Source: Archegozetes longisetosus (lineage: Eukaryota; Arthropoda; Arachnida; Sarcoptiformes; Trhypochthoniidae). From it: a DNA stretch of 64,000 bases. Position numbers and translations under genes: made by a program. Below the pieces are notes generated by a model that did not search any database, was not told the DNA's origin, and worked only from the letters and a program-made list of their open reading frames with translations. Shown piece after piece: positions 1 through 15,872 of this stretch. Location: the NCBI GenBank assembly GCA_018873245.2, contig JAEMBT020000002.1, forward strand, positions 10,452,001-10,516,000. The letters are read 5' to 3'. Each line of letters begins with the position of its first letter. The stretch's first letter is position 1.

Positions 1-3000
1 CGCAATCTCAAAGCTGTCATTGGCGCGAACGAGACCTCAATGTTTGGATAATTCATTCAATAAGTAAGGATAAAGAAGTTTCAATGGACTAATGAATTGA
101 TTTGAACCAACAATTTTTTGTTTATAGCTCAACAAACGGCTTATGGGATCCCGAAAAATGGATGAAAAGTAAATTTTCGGCTAATGCCTCAACAAATACA
201 ATTCCAGATAAATATAGTTATAACAGAAGAGAGCGTCAAACAGATGGAAACGAGAACTTACCCAAAAAAGCAAATACTGATCCACGAGAAAGAGTCATCG
301 AAGAAGAGAAAGACATCATTCTTAGTCCTCAAAGAGGAAGTTTTGGTACCGGCTGTCATGTCTCAACCACTAGTTTCGTTTCAAACAAAATTGGTGGTGA
401 CTCTCGTAATCGTGATCATCAGGAAAGATCGAAAATGGATGACCCAAACGATGGACCCCATCGCACAAGCACAAACCATCGTAGAATTGGAACCGGCAGA
501 ATATTACCTAAAGATAGAGAGCGAACCAATGATTGGATGGAAAGGAATTATGATCGCGAACGAAACTATGATCACAGAAACGATAGTCGAGACAATCGAA
601 ATGATGACTACAGTGATCGCAGAAAAGGTCGTTTCTCTTATGAAGTCAGTGCCAGACGTGGAAATGTTACGAACTTCAATAGAAACAATCGTTTCGATAA
701 TGATAGCGCGCGAGAGCAATACAGACAGTCGAGAGAAGAAGACGATGAGCCCGAGTGGTTCACAGGCGGCCCCACCAGCAAACATGAGACCATCGAATTG
801 AAGGGTTTTGATGATGAACCTGAAGATAGCAAGGGTGCAAAAGATCCAAGCAATGATGTTTTTCGTGACAAATTCAATGATCGCAAAAGCAATGAGAAAG
901 TTTCCGAATCAAATATCAGTAATCAAAATAGAAGTTCACCACACAAAGACATGAACACTAAAGTTTTGGCGCAACCGAGGTCCTCAGAGAAAGCTAGCGA
1001 TAAGAATAACATTGAAAACGATGACTTTGATGTAAATGATATGTTCAAAATAGACGATTGGTTTAGTAATGTTAACGAGACCCCGGATAATAAACTAATC
1101 TCATCGATGGATGTAATCTCAAACACTGCCACTAATAATTGTGATAGTACTAAAAGTCGTTTCAAACAATGGTTCAAAGAGAGTCCAACTAATGCACAAA
1201 TGTCTCAATCGGGTGATAGTTTACAAAATGAGGGCAACGCCACCAACGCATTTAAGGACAAACATCTAAATATTTCCCAAACCGATACCAGATCCGACTT
1301 ATCGACTAATAGAACGATTCCTTCGACTTATCAAAACAATTCTAACTCTAATAACGAGAAAAACATATTTGATTTACTTCAAGGGGCTAATCGATTCGTA
1401 AGTTTGGATCAATTGGTTGACCAGAAAGAGCATAAGTTCGATATTTCAAAAGCGAAAAATGTTTCAGAAATTGAAGCTAGTCTTAAACAATTAGATATTA
1501 GCAATACTTCTAATCAACATCAAGATCACGATAAAAAAGCATTCGAGAAATTAATTAGTGAATTGGGAAAGAGATCTGTATCTAATCCTGTCTCATACGA
1601 GAGAGTCAACAATTTCGTGGATAAACAAACTGAAGCTATGGTTTTGCCGACAACTAATTCAAACATAATTATACCGAAAACAAGACAACAAATGCTTAGC
1701 GCGCCAACTATTTTAGAATTATTGAAAGAAGAAGAGAGTCAGGCGGCATTAGAAGCACTTGCCAGTTCTCACGACAATTACCCAAAAATACAGCCAAATT
1801 CGTCAATCGGTCAAATGAGTACTAGTACTGCACAAATGTTCAATAAAGTTAATAACTTAGTTCCAACTCTAGCCAATGTACCCACAAATCAGAACTGGCA
1901 CAACTCAGTCCAAACTTTAATTAATCCGATGGCACAGAGAATCCCATCACCTCAAGAGCTCACAGAACATACTCAAAATATGATGAGAAACGCGTTGATG
2001 AAGAGGAGCACGATTAAAATTGATGAACAACGCGATAAAGTTAAGGCTCAACCTATTGTAGAAAGCACACGAAACATTACGCCGATCAAAGGCATCGCTA
2101 ACACGAAATATTCATTCACTCCGACTTCTGTTATACGCAAAATGCATTCAGAAAAAGAGAAGGAATCCAACAAATCGAGTACACCTTTTGATGAGATGGC
2201 AACAGAAGCACAAACTAGTCAGCAGAAGTTCATAGCAGAACAACTATTGATGGGTTCGGCCAAGTTATCAAATATGAACTCTCCGCGACCTATCCTTAAA
2301 TCTAACAATTCCTTTGGACAGCAGTCAATGCCCACAACCCAAGTCAGTCAACAAAGTCCTGTTTCGTCGCAAACTAATAATTTTCAGATGAATTCTAATT
2401 CCGAGACGCCGTTTAACAAATTCTTTGACAAACATCAACAACAACAACTGTTAATACAACAACAACTTCAATCCCAACAGGCATCTATCATGGCTCAAAG
2501 ACAACTTAATTCATCACTAATGTCTTCGATACCAAATGTACGTTCTGTTGGGTCACCACTCAATTTAGCGCCAAATCTACAATCAGGAGTTATGGTCAGG
2601 TCCTCGACTCCGTCTCCAAACTCTAATATGCAAACGCGAAATGTGATCCAAGGCTTGAATAATTCCAACGTCGGACCTAATTCGATGACTCATTTGCAAC
2701 AGATAAGTCAATTGATGGCTCTTCAGCAGCGTCAGCAACAACAACAACAACAACAACAACATTCAGCCACAAATGACTCAAGACAACTACAATACTCTCA
2801 ATCGCGACCAATGCCTCCAATGAACGTTCAGCAGATGCTTAAGACAGCTAATAATCAAACACTTAGTAACCCTGTGAACAGTTCGAATTTCCATGGAATT
2901 AGTGGTGCTTCGATTCTACAAAATAACTCCCGATCAGGTCATTAGCGTTGTTTTTAAATACGAATAGATTTGACATTTAACTAAATTTGACATTAATCCA

Positions 3001-3241
3001 ATTAGATATTCAATATTCGAGTCCATTTAACAATTTAGTTTCAAGTGCTGAGCAGTTAAGGACTTCAGTTTCAGCTACTTATCAACAACCGCGGCAACAG
3101 ATATTTATGAATTCAGGTAATGCTCAATCTCGAAATTTGGGTCAATGGTTTGGAAATGAAATGCTTAGCCAAAAGTTGCCGGATATGCCACCCGTTTCAC
3201 TACAGAATGCTCTAACTCTTGAAGATCTTGAACGTCCATAA
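1..3241 (+). CDS. EIF4ENIF1: eIF4E transporter (4E-T), 5'-truncated by window edge
   Basis: Exons <1-63, 128-2937 and 3039-3241 join in phase (introns 64-127 and 2938-3038) to give about 1,024 residues with a TAA stop; the N-terminus lies outside the window. 4E-T binds eIF4E and brings mRNAs into repression and decay complexes (P-bodies) with DDX6 and LSM14. Seen: an RTRPQCLDNSF stretch followed by NGLWDPEKW, then DPRERV, ILSPQRGSFG, EPEWFTGGPTS and ETIELKGFDDEP. A Cup-homology-like DFDVNDMFKIDDWF and SRFKQWF follow, then FTPTSVIRKM, and a C-terminal QWFGNEMLSQKLPDMP. All occur in the same order in animal 4E-T. The eIF4E-binding YxxxxL motif should be just upstream. The protein is low-complexity, rich in N/Q/S, with a poly-Q run coded near 2730-2760. 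Recognition is secure; the exact acceptor at 127/128 is inferred from homology. Confidence 0.93.
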
Positions 3242-3652
3242 TTTCGACATAAGATTACACGTCATTCAGAGAAGTGAACCGCAAGAAAATGATAAAATTA
3301 GAAGTTTTTTCACGAAAGTTTAGGTGATATTTGATCGACTTTTAAGTACATAAAGATTATAGAAATGAATAATTGAAATAAGTTGCTGTGATATGAACGT
3401 AAATGTTTTTCAATACTTCCAGAAAGTCATTCATAAAGTGGTTAATACTGACTTTTCTATTCTCTATTAGCCGAAAGGTGTGTTATAATAACTGCTCATT
3501 TCAAACATTCTTAATCCTCAATTCGGTTTCATATCAAATCATTCTATTAGTGAATCCCTTTTCCTATTCTTAACTTAATTTTTTAGATAAATTGCCACAG
3601 TTTGACAAATATTGAAAATTCTAATGTAAATTTGTCACATCTATTACTATTC

Positions 3653-3658
3653 AATAAA
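3653..3658 (+). terminator. Poly(A) signal AATAAA downstream of 4E-T
   Basis: AATAAA lies 412 nt after the 4E-T stop, in AT-rich non-coding sequence. A second copy sits at 3904-3909. Either could set the 3' end; cleavage-site data are absent. Confidence 0.45.
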
Positions 3659-5223
3659 ATATCAGTTCAATCATTTTTAAATTATAATTCTAAATTCATT
3701 GAACACATTTATCAATATAAATAACATTTAAATGTTGCCCAATATGTGGTTGGTTTGTAGCCTTTGCTCTACTGATGTATTGATGACCCGAATCGGAAAC
3801 CGTTATGTTGTTCTATTGATCTGTAGACTTATTTCTGAGCCATGATCACAAACGATTGGAGTTGGAGTTAGCATTTATGAGATACTTTGTACATATTTTT
3901 GTGAATAAAGCCATTATTTTTGTGAATGCATTGAAACCTTTGAAAGCTGTGTTTGATGACACAAAGAGGTGGATAAAGTTTTGTTTGTCTCACGTCTCAA
4001 TATTTTGACATAGTATAGAAAAGTTGGGTTTACTTAGAAAAACTGATTCTGAAAAGTTTCTCTCATCAGACACTAAAAGACTAATTGTAGTAATGTCAAA
4101 GAGCATGAGATCAAGTTTGCTTTGATTAGTAGTGGCGGTAAGAAAAACTGGAATCTAATTGTTGATCAAATTGAGATAAAGCAAAAGTAAATATAAGTTG
4201 AATTATGATAGGAAAAAGTTTGTCAACTAAATATGAGAACAAACATAATACTATTAAATGCAAATAAAGTTTAGTCGCAAGCAAATAATTAAGTTTAACA
4301 TAATGTACTCAACTTTAACACAACTTCATTTTCAACACATCTAACATCTAAAAGTGATCTAACAGTCTAAGAGTTGAGCACAACCACTAAAGGTCTGGAA
4401 TGAATTGACGTTAAAGTATGTGAGTCTAATGGAAGGCTTGATCTGATGAATGTTAAAAAGTCGACACAATTAGTTCTTTTGGAAAGGTTTAAAGAAACGT
4501 GTAACTGTTATCAGTTGCAATAAATCTATCGATCCATTGAAAGTATGATTAAATACAGTGTGGTATCTAATCAGTTATAGTAATTTGCTAGAGATTAGAA
4601 AAGTTAGTCAAGTTTTCTATTGGCTGAGTAACAAAAAACTTTTTAATAGACATTATTTTGCAAATGAACACTTTTCTCATTTATTTTAAAATTGTTTTGT
4701 CTGTCATCTACGAAAACGTATTGATAACGTAAAAACCATATGTACTATCAATTAAAATGTATATGTAGTTAAAATGACTGATGTTTATATGAATGAAGAA
4801 AATAAGTATTTTTCCTAAACTAAGACGTGGTTATCTAAAATAAATGTATAGTATAATAGTGTATATACAATAGTTTAGTAAAAGCTATTTTCACTGAGGG
4901 GTGATCGCTTTCAACATTCACTCCTCCCCACACAGTCTCCACTCTCCGAACCAATGTTTAGCTCAAATTAATGGAAAACAGTGTTTATACCAAATACAAA
5001 AGTGTGTATTGAATGCTTGATAAAATCTAGTACTAAAATAAGTACGTTTTATGTGCGTCACAGTTGGCGCTAACGTCGCCATAAGTCGATTGGGAAAACA
5101 ACAACAAGGTTGCGAACTGTGAGTGGAGAGCGAATCAAATACTGGTAAATATTAGTACTGTATTTCCCTTCACTTGTGCCCAGCCCGAGGTATACAGGAG
5201 TTATGTGGAGCACCCAAACTTGG

Positions 5224-5361
5224 CTTGCATACCAAACGCGCTACGCGCGCATCCCCAATCTAACCTAACTAAGTTGACCTATACAGTGGTGTTGGAGTTT
5301 TTGAAATTGATTTGGTTAGGTTAGATTAGTGGATGGCGCAGGTGGCACTTGTGGTATGGAA
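5224..5361. repeat. Imperfect inverted repeat upstream of FOXK
   Basis: The left arm (about 5224-5270) contains ATACCAAACGCG and AATCTAACCTAAC. The right arm (about 5315-5361) is its approximate reverse complement, containing GTTAGGTTAGATT and GTGGTATGG. Arms of about 45 nt surround a loop of about 45 nt. It may be a decayed foldback element. I estimate roughly 70% arm identity by eye. Confidence 0.5.
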
Positions 5362-5624
5362 GGGAAGCAAGGGTAGTGGACATAACAGTTATATACATAA
5401 GGCTTGGCGCAAACGTGGGTTGGCACATGAGTTTAGCTTACCTACAAAATTGATATAGCATAGGATCTGGAGCCCATGATTGGGGAGCTTGACTGCAGAA
5501 CTCAGCAAAGCAATAGTGCAGACTCAGTCTGAGGCTCTCATAACAATTCCGCAAATATTTTGTGGCCATTTTGAAAGCGTGTTTGTTTACAACTTACAAC
5601 CTATTGATCTATCAATTAAACTGA

Positions 5625-9638
<4,014 letters not shown>

Positions 9639-10042
9639 TTTAGTAAATTGAAATTGAATACCACTTATAATATAATCAGTCAACGTTATGGCTTTGATCG
9701 AAATTGTTTATAATTAGGTTCCTTTCAATCATGTGTTTGTTTTTGGTTTGTTTAAGTGTACAATTTCTTAATGTTTGAACTTTAGGTCAACAAAATGCAA
9801 TGAAAACCTGATGTTTGAAATTAATCAGTTAATTAGTGTATAATATTTGTCTGACATCGTTGTACTCTTTCTTTAATTCTTTAACGCTAGTCAGGAGTTT
9901 CTCATAATGTCAATCTTTATGACTATATTAATAGTAACTTAACTATTGATAGTATTCATTATTTTTTCTGATGATTAATGCTTTAATTGAGTATAAAACA
10001 TTGATTATCTTTAATGTTCATTTTGTCAAAACATCATTCCAT

Positions 10043-10048
10043 AATAAA
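10043..10048 (+). terminator. Poly(A) signal AATAAA downstream of FOXK
   Basis: AATAAA about 405 nt after the FOXK stop, the first good match in this AT-rich 3' region. Assignment is by position only. Confidence 0.4.
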
Positions 10049-11538
10049 GTTTAAAAATGATTGTATTCTTTCTCCTCATCCATCAGTTACCTAATCTTCA
10101 GTTACCAAATGCCAGCTCTCGTTTTGTCTAACTTTTCGTATATGTTATTGACCTCTAATAAAACTTTTCAGATATGTCTCAACGACTGACTTACAGTCAA
10201 GCTTTTAGTACTGATACTGACATTACCGCTAATTTACAGTAAACTACCAATGAGTACTAAGGTTTCATTGATAAAACTGAACTTCTTTTCTATAGGAAGT
10301 CATCGCCAAATGCAACGACCCTTTCATCCAATTACGCAATTCTATCGATTCAACTTTATTCATTTTAAGGGTTAAATCTGATCGAGTAAGAGATATTGAA
10401 GTTAACTTTTGAAAGTCAACTTCTTTCTATGATTACTGCATAATTTGCAACTTGACATTCAGTTATGTCAGATTATGTGATCATTTGTATCTATCAATCT
10501 TTCTTACTAGGTTGTCAACTTAGGCAATAAAGCTTTTCTATTTTTATATTATCTTTTCGTTAGGAAACATGCAAATAAGTTATTTGCTCAGTAGTTTCAT
10601 TACAAAACACTAAACAACTATTTATTTTGCTTCTATCTATTGATCATTATGTCTAAACTAAGTTTAACTCGGTAATTCTCTCTTTGATCAACCAGAGGAA
10701 CACTTGAAACATGTTTTTATTTCACAGAAAAGATCTCATTTGTCTCGAATGGTTGAATTATCTAGAAAGTAATAACAGAAAGTTATTAGGAGTTTGCCAA
10801 TTCGATTGTGAAAGTCTGGAGTGATTGTTGAGTAATAGTTAGAAAAGTTGAGTTAAATATCGGAGAAACAAACACACAAATAATGACTCGTTTTAATCTT
10901 ACAGCTCAACCAATTATTTGTGCAATAATCTAATGATCTTCGGTTGTGAAATGTTCCAATCTTGAAGTCGATGAACTTTAGAAAAAATAAGTTAAAAAGT
11001 TTGAGAAAAAATGTTATTCTGGACACTGAAAATGCCATCAAATGCCATTAGGAAACAAACGAAATCAAACCGGATTTACAAGTGCTGAACTTTATCTTAT
11101 CGGTCATTACGAATTGAATTCTATTGAAATTTTTCTTTGATAACAAATGCCTGAGTCAACACCATCCCTGGCTTCTTAATGCTTCGCCGTCGGTCAAATC
11201 ATAATCAATGTGATTACCAATTAAGTGATTTCCGTCTCATTGATTGCATTTGAATATGAATTAAGTGATTTTCTTCAAATTGAAATGAGAGGCAAAGCTA
11301 ACATTCACTTTGAAAATAAGGCTATTGTGGCAGATGAAGGTCATTCACTCGAATTAAGTCTAATTAATTGAAATTGTTCCAAAGCCAAGCGAATGTTTTG
11401 TTAGGAATAATAGAGATTGTTGTGACTATAAGGAACTCAATTCTGCTATCATTACATGTTTTTCCTGTTCGAACTGTTCATTTTTACTTTCATTTGGTTC
11501 TCATCCATCGCTCATATTCAACAGAATGGTTCAGGTCA
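10049..11538. other. Intergenic region between FOXK and the secreted-protein gene
   Basis: AT-rich sequence with only short, random-looking reading frames. No RNA gene, repeat family or conserved motif recognised. Confidence 0.5.
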
Positions 11539-11546
11539 TGACGTAA
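11539..11546 (+). promoter_or_regulatory. CRE/ATF-like TGACGTAA
   Basis: TGACGTAA lies about 24 bp upstream of a TATA box and about 190 bp upstream of the ATG of the secreted-protein gene. This is a plausible bZIP site by position and sequence; function is inference. Confidence 0.35.
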
Positions 11547-11569
11547 AAAAGGTGAAGAGAGTGCATCTC

Positions 11570-11577
11570 TATATAAG
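11570..11577 (+). promoter_or_regulatory. TATA box TATATAAG
   Basis: A canonical TATATAAG about 157 bp before the ATG at 11727, with the GAGTCAACTTG segment at the expected start-site distance. It fits a strongly or tissue-specifically expressed secreted-protein gene. Confidence 0.5.
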
Positions 11578-11726
11578 TTCGAGTCAACTTGTTGGTCGCT
11601 TTAATTTTATCTAATTGGCCACCAACACATGGTCTAAGTACAGATTCTCTGAGTTTAGCTTCTCTTAGTTTAGCTTCTTCAACTTCAGGCTCACAATTTG
11701 CAAACCTAGTGACTACATACGAAATA

Positions 11727-12635
11727 ATGCAATATCTTACAACTCTCGTTCTCTTCATATCAGTTACAAGTGGTAAGTACGAGACAACTTCATCAAGCTT
11801 CAGTTTAACATTAAGCTAAATCAAGGGTTTAATCGATCGTTTGATTGAATCAGGATTTTCAAGTCCAACGGAGATAATAGCGGATAAAGTGGTTGAAAGT
11901 GTTAACAAAGATGTAGTGCCGCAAACGGAAGATGTAAATGAGAGCGACCCGACTATTGTATTTTCAGACCCAATCAACAGTGCGACAAAACTATTGTACG
12001 ATTTGGACGCACACGTCCAACAATTTATCCCATCAGACGCAGCAGTTTCTAACGATGAAGTGGCACTTTTGACCACACAAGAACCAGCAACATCTGAAGC
12101 ACATATTTATAGTGCACTCGACAGCGATCTTGAATTTGCTTTTGCCAAACAAGGCGATAATATGGGAGCTCTTGTCACGCAATTGGATACACTTCAGAAA
12201 CGAATTCAGGTATAGTTATGACATAAGTTAAAAACTTTGAAAAGTCACGTAATCTCAGCAATAGTTATGTATTTTGAATAATAGGATACAGTAACTGAAT
12301 TGACAAATCGTCGTCGATATATTCTGAGTGCAATGTTGAGACCAATGCTGAACTCAGTTCGTCGAATCAGGTCTAATGTGGTCAGAATTCAAACTCAACT
12401 AACAAACATTCAGTCGGCCGCAGCTTCACCTAATCGTCCGAACTCCGGCCAATTGGGTGCTGCAGACCAGGGGACTATTGATGGAATAAGAAAGCGCGTG
12501 GAAGATATCCAAAAAAGAATCGGTGATATAATCGGTAGAATAAGTTCAACACTTTCTCTCCCAGGCAGTAATACAGGAGGACAACAAAGTCCAGGAAGCA
12601 GTCAAAGTTCGTCAAGTGGTGGATCGGGTCGCTAA
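11727..12635 (+). CDS. Small secreted protein of unknown family
   Basis: Exons 11727-11772, 11854-12209 and 12285-12635 join in phase to 250 residues. I do not recognise the family. The N-terminus MQYLTTLVLFISVTSG is a classic signal peptide, interrupted by a phase-1 intron. The middle is acidic and helix-prone (DKVVESVNKD, TQLDTLQKRIQDTVTEL). It is followed by a basic segment (NRRRYILSAMLRPML) and heptad-like helices (IRKRVEDIQKRIGDIIGRI). The tail is a low-complexity Ser/Gly/Gln run ending SGGSGR. There is no cysteine in the predicted mature protein, so no disulfide-rich toxin or protease-inhibitor fold is indicated. Acceptor 11853 was chosen over 11825 because only it preserves phase. A TATA box lies upstream. 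It is convergent with another signal-peptide gene. Possibly a lineage-restricted secretory product. Confidence 0.8.
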
Positions 12636-12948
12636 GAATGTTGTGACGTTCGCTTTTTGACATAAAACTTCATAAATATATACACATCTTATTTATTTGA
12701 TTACATAAATCATTGATATCTTTTCTAGATTTCCTCCAATGCTTCGTCTCATTATCTTAAGACTCGAACAGAAAGTTTTCACAATCTTTAATACATTGAA
12801 TACATTGGTATTTAATCACAAATCATTTGTATTTGTTCTAACAATTATTTGTTGAAGATTTGGTAATGAAATTGATTGATTTGTTACGAGTTATTGTGTA
12901 ATTGGAAGTAAAATGAAATATTAAAATTAACAAAATCTAAATTGATTC

Positions 12949-12954
12949 AATAAA
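12949..12954 (+). terminator. Poly(A) signal AATAAA downstream of the secreted-protein gene
   Basis: AATAAA about 314 nt after the stop codon; assigned by position. Confidence 0.4.
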
Positions 12955-13252
12955 AACATTAGTTAATTTGACTTCAAACCAAATTGTATTGAAACTAAGG
13001 TAAGTCTCTTATAATTAGAAAATAGTTTAAGGAGAATATATAAGTTGAAGATGTCGCGTGAAAATAATTATTGTCATGTAAAAGGCTTGAGCAGCTTCCT
13101 CTTATAGAACTTCTTGTAGAACTTGAACCCGGCTAATAACACATATATTGCATTCATCTATACAACTTTTTCAAATCTAACACTATCACAGACAAACAGT
13201 TACCACAAAAAATTTAAATCTAATAAAACCAATCTTTAGCTCGTGTCAGCTC

Positions 13253-13392
13253 CAGCCAAACCTGTCCAACTTTGACACGCACCTAAATGGTTTTTAAAAA
13301 CAATTTCCAAGTCTCATACAAGAATATGATTTAATTGTTATTAAGGTTTAAAAAGCACTTGACTGCGTGTTGGAGTTAGACAGGCTTTACTG
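13253..13392. mobile_element. Foldback MITE-like element, copy 1
   Basis: A 140-bp unit starts CAGCCAAACCTGTCCAAC and ends with the approximate complement, TTAGACAGGCTTTACTG. The inner arms are CACGCACCTAAATGG with TTTTTAAA on the left, and TTTAAAAAGCACTTGACTGC on the right. Arms of about 48 nt pair with each other. Three more copies of similar length occur in the window. It has no coding capacity. The end TTTACTG followed by TA recalls Tc1/mariner-type ends, but I see no clear target duplication here. Confidence 0.6.
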
Positions 13393-13517
13393 TAAATAAT
13401 ATTGCAGTTTGTAGTTAAATAGATCATATATTGGCACTTAGTTTACAGGCATTGAGTTTAGCTGATTGCATGAACTTTTAGCAAAACTAGATAATTATCA
13501 ATCATATCGATAATAAA

Positions 13518-15872
13518 TTAGATAATACTGAAAATAGGAATCGATATGTTCTTCAAAAGTTCGTTAGCAGCTACGACACCATCTGTTTCGATCATTTTGA
13601 TGATAGGATCGAGCATTTCTGTGTTGCTCAGCATCTGATTGATGAACATACTCATCGCTGAACTCAGATTTCCTAAACCTCTTATTATCACCAGTATTTG
13701 TCCTGGTCTCCAAACTTTCAACTTATCTATTCTTTGCTGCACTGGTACTTCTTCTGCATCTTCGTCTTCACTTTCTGGAGGACTGTTCTGAGAGATTTGT
13801 ACCTGAACTTTAGGTCGTTTTACCTGAGCCTCTATTTCTCCGTCGAAGAGCAGTTTCCAGTCTTGAATGACACGGAATTTGTACATAATTCTCGCCTCCT
13901 CTAATCCAATGGTCAATCCAAGTGAAATGGTGTCATTTTGACATAAAACCCACGCAGACTTTCGACGTTCAAATGTGTAAATACGAGTCGCACCACCGCT
14001 ATGGAGAAATATCTGTACGTTATATTCTTCCAGTTCAATCGTAACGTTCGGCAACTGTAATACAATTTTTGACATCAATCTTAACTTTCTCAATAGTTTT
14101 CGACTTCAGTTTGATTTGCGGACATTTAAAAAAATGCTTACCGAAAAGGGTTCCATAACTCTGATAAGTCTTTTGCCAAATCTGAATAAACTGTCGACAT
14201 ATTCGTCTAATTCTTCTCCAACTTGACATGGCACTTGACGTTTAGTCCTCGATAGATGCCGGTCTAGCATCGACTTAGCATTAGTCCATTGAGATTCAAA
14301 ATCTGGTTGACTGATGAGTCTTTCGATAACTACATCTCTAAAAATTTCCTCAAACTTTTCATCAACTATTCGAACAACTTTGTCCGTCAACATAGGTGTA
14401 ATCAATTCATTCAGATCAATCCCATTATTAGTTTGCTCCTCAGTCAAACTCTCAAAACTAGTATTTGAAGAGTCGTAATGACTTTTTATTGCCATCTGCG
14501 TTACTTCTACTGTATTATTGATAAGATTTAGTACTTTTGCAGACCATGAAGTTCTCCATTGATTCATAACTACATTGATTTTTCCCTTATCGTCAATTCT
14601 ATGACTTTGAGCGTTGTTTACACTCGAAGTTCCACTGACTTTATAAAACGCATTTACCTGAACGTCAGGAAAAAGAAGTAAAGCACTAACTCGTCGTGTC
14701 TTTATATTGCTTGCTATGTCTTTCAATTCCATTTCTGACAATCCTTTCACTTCCAAATTGTCGATCGAAATATTCAAATGCATATTTTCATCATTAACTA
14801 TGATTATCATTGAATCCAAGTTGAGAACATCGAATGCTGGCCTCGAGAGACTTCCGTTCACTAAAATATCTTTGACTTGCAATAGTTTTTGCTTGATCAC
14901 AAAATGCAATAGCTGGTCGTTCAAAAATAAACTTTGTTTTCCATTGTCATACAAATACTTATCAGGGATTGCGTGTCCTGACAAAATAAACCATTTTCAG
15001 TTTTATCATCGATACTTTAAGAATATTATAGTTGAAACTTGATAGGGGGCCGGCGCTACTAACGGATCACAACAAATTTCTGCAAAACGTCACTTTTCAT
15101 GCATTCGACCTTAGAATTCTGACTGTTACTAATTTTCACTTACTCAACAATTATTCATGCAGATAACTTGTTAAAGCCTAAAACTTAACCATTCATTAAA
15201 ATTTGGAATACTTTAAATTTTGGCTCACTTAGAAAAATTCTGGCTCTGGATCTACTTAACAGTGATTTGACTCAAACTTTGAAAACTTAGTGCATGTATA
15301 TTTGATTTTAATAAAGTACAATGAATTGCAAGCTGAAAAGATCTGGATTCGATTGTTTTATCACTACTTGTTGCAATTTGTTGCAAAACTCACTGCAATT
15401 ATACAATACTTTTTGGTGAAGTTAGCACGCGATAGCCATGCTTTTAATCATTTATATAAGGTTTGAAATAGTTATCTTTAACACAACTTAAAACCTAACT
15501 AAAACTAAATTTAAGTGCAGAGTATTTGCAACAATACTCAACCAACTAAGTTAAGATTTCTGATAACCTAATGTAACTATACATATTAAGGTAAATAAGT
15601 TAATCAACAATACCTGATGCAAACTTCAAAACTTTTTCTCCATCCAAACTGTAAGCAAACTTGAGGTTTTCTTTTTTCAAAACTTTCGACGAAATTGGCG
15701 TTTGTTGGCCTAAAAGAACACAAAGATAGGCAAACTCATCTCCAATACTTTAAAACTTGATCAATAACTTTAGCTAAAACCAAACTAGTCAAAGAGTATT
15801 GAATTAGACAAAAAACTTACAATTCACGTAAATAAACCATGCAATGAGTGGTAGAATTAAAAAGTTTTTCAT
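13518..15872 (-). CDS. Secreted tandem TULIP/group-7-allergen-like protein
   Basis: Minus-strand exons 15872-15821, 15709-15614, 14977-14142 and 14054-13518 join in phase to 506 residues. Residues 1-18 (MKNFLILPLIAWFIYVNC) form a signal peptide. The first lobe (~50-290) has the group-7/JHBP pattern: HLNISIDNLEVKGLSEMEL, a FPDVQVNAFYKVSG strand, and a helix ending in EKFEEIFRDVVIERL. A second lobe (~310-506) repeats it, with PNVTIELEEYNVQIF and EEARIMYKFRVIQDW. Between them is RTKR at ~293-296, a furin-type site. TULIP proteins bind lipids or hydrophobic ligands in body fluids; the ligand here is unknown. Usual mite group-7 proteins are about 215 residues, so this is about two units. Family assignment rests on pattern, not on a search. 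It could instead be a single BPI-type two-lobed protein. Confidence 0.7.

Noticed and set aside
184-801. Long open frame overlapping 4E-T on the same strand in another frame.
   Set aside because: Composition follows codon shadowing of the N/D/R-rich 4E-T sequence; no independent homology or splice context.
5261-5333. TTAGG-like units (arthropod telomere repeat).
   Set aside because: Only about two adjacent units per arm, within an inverted repeat; not a telomeric tract.
11773-11825. Acceptor at 11825 for the secreted-protein gene.
   Set aside because: Out of phase with the signal-peptide exon; the acceptor at 11853 keeps the frame.
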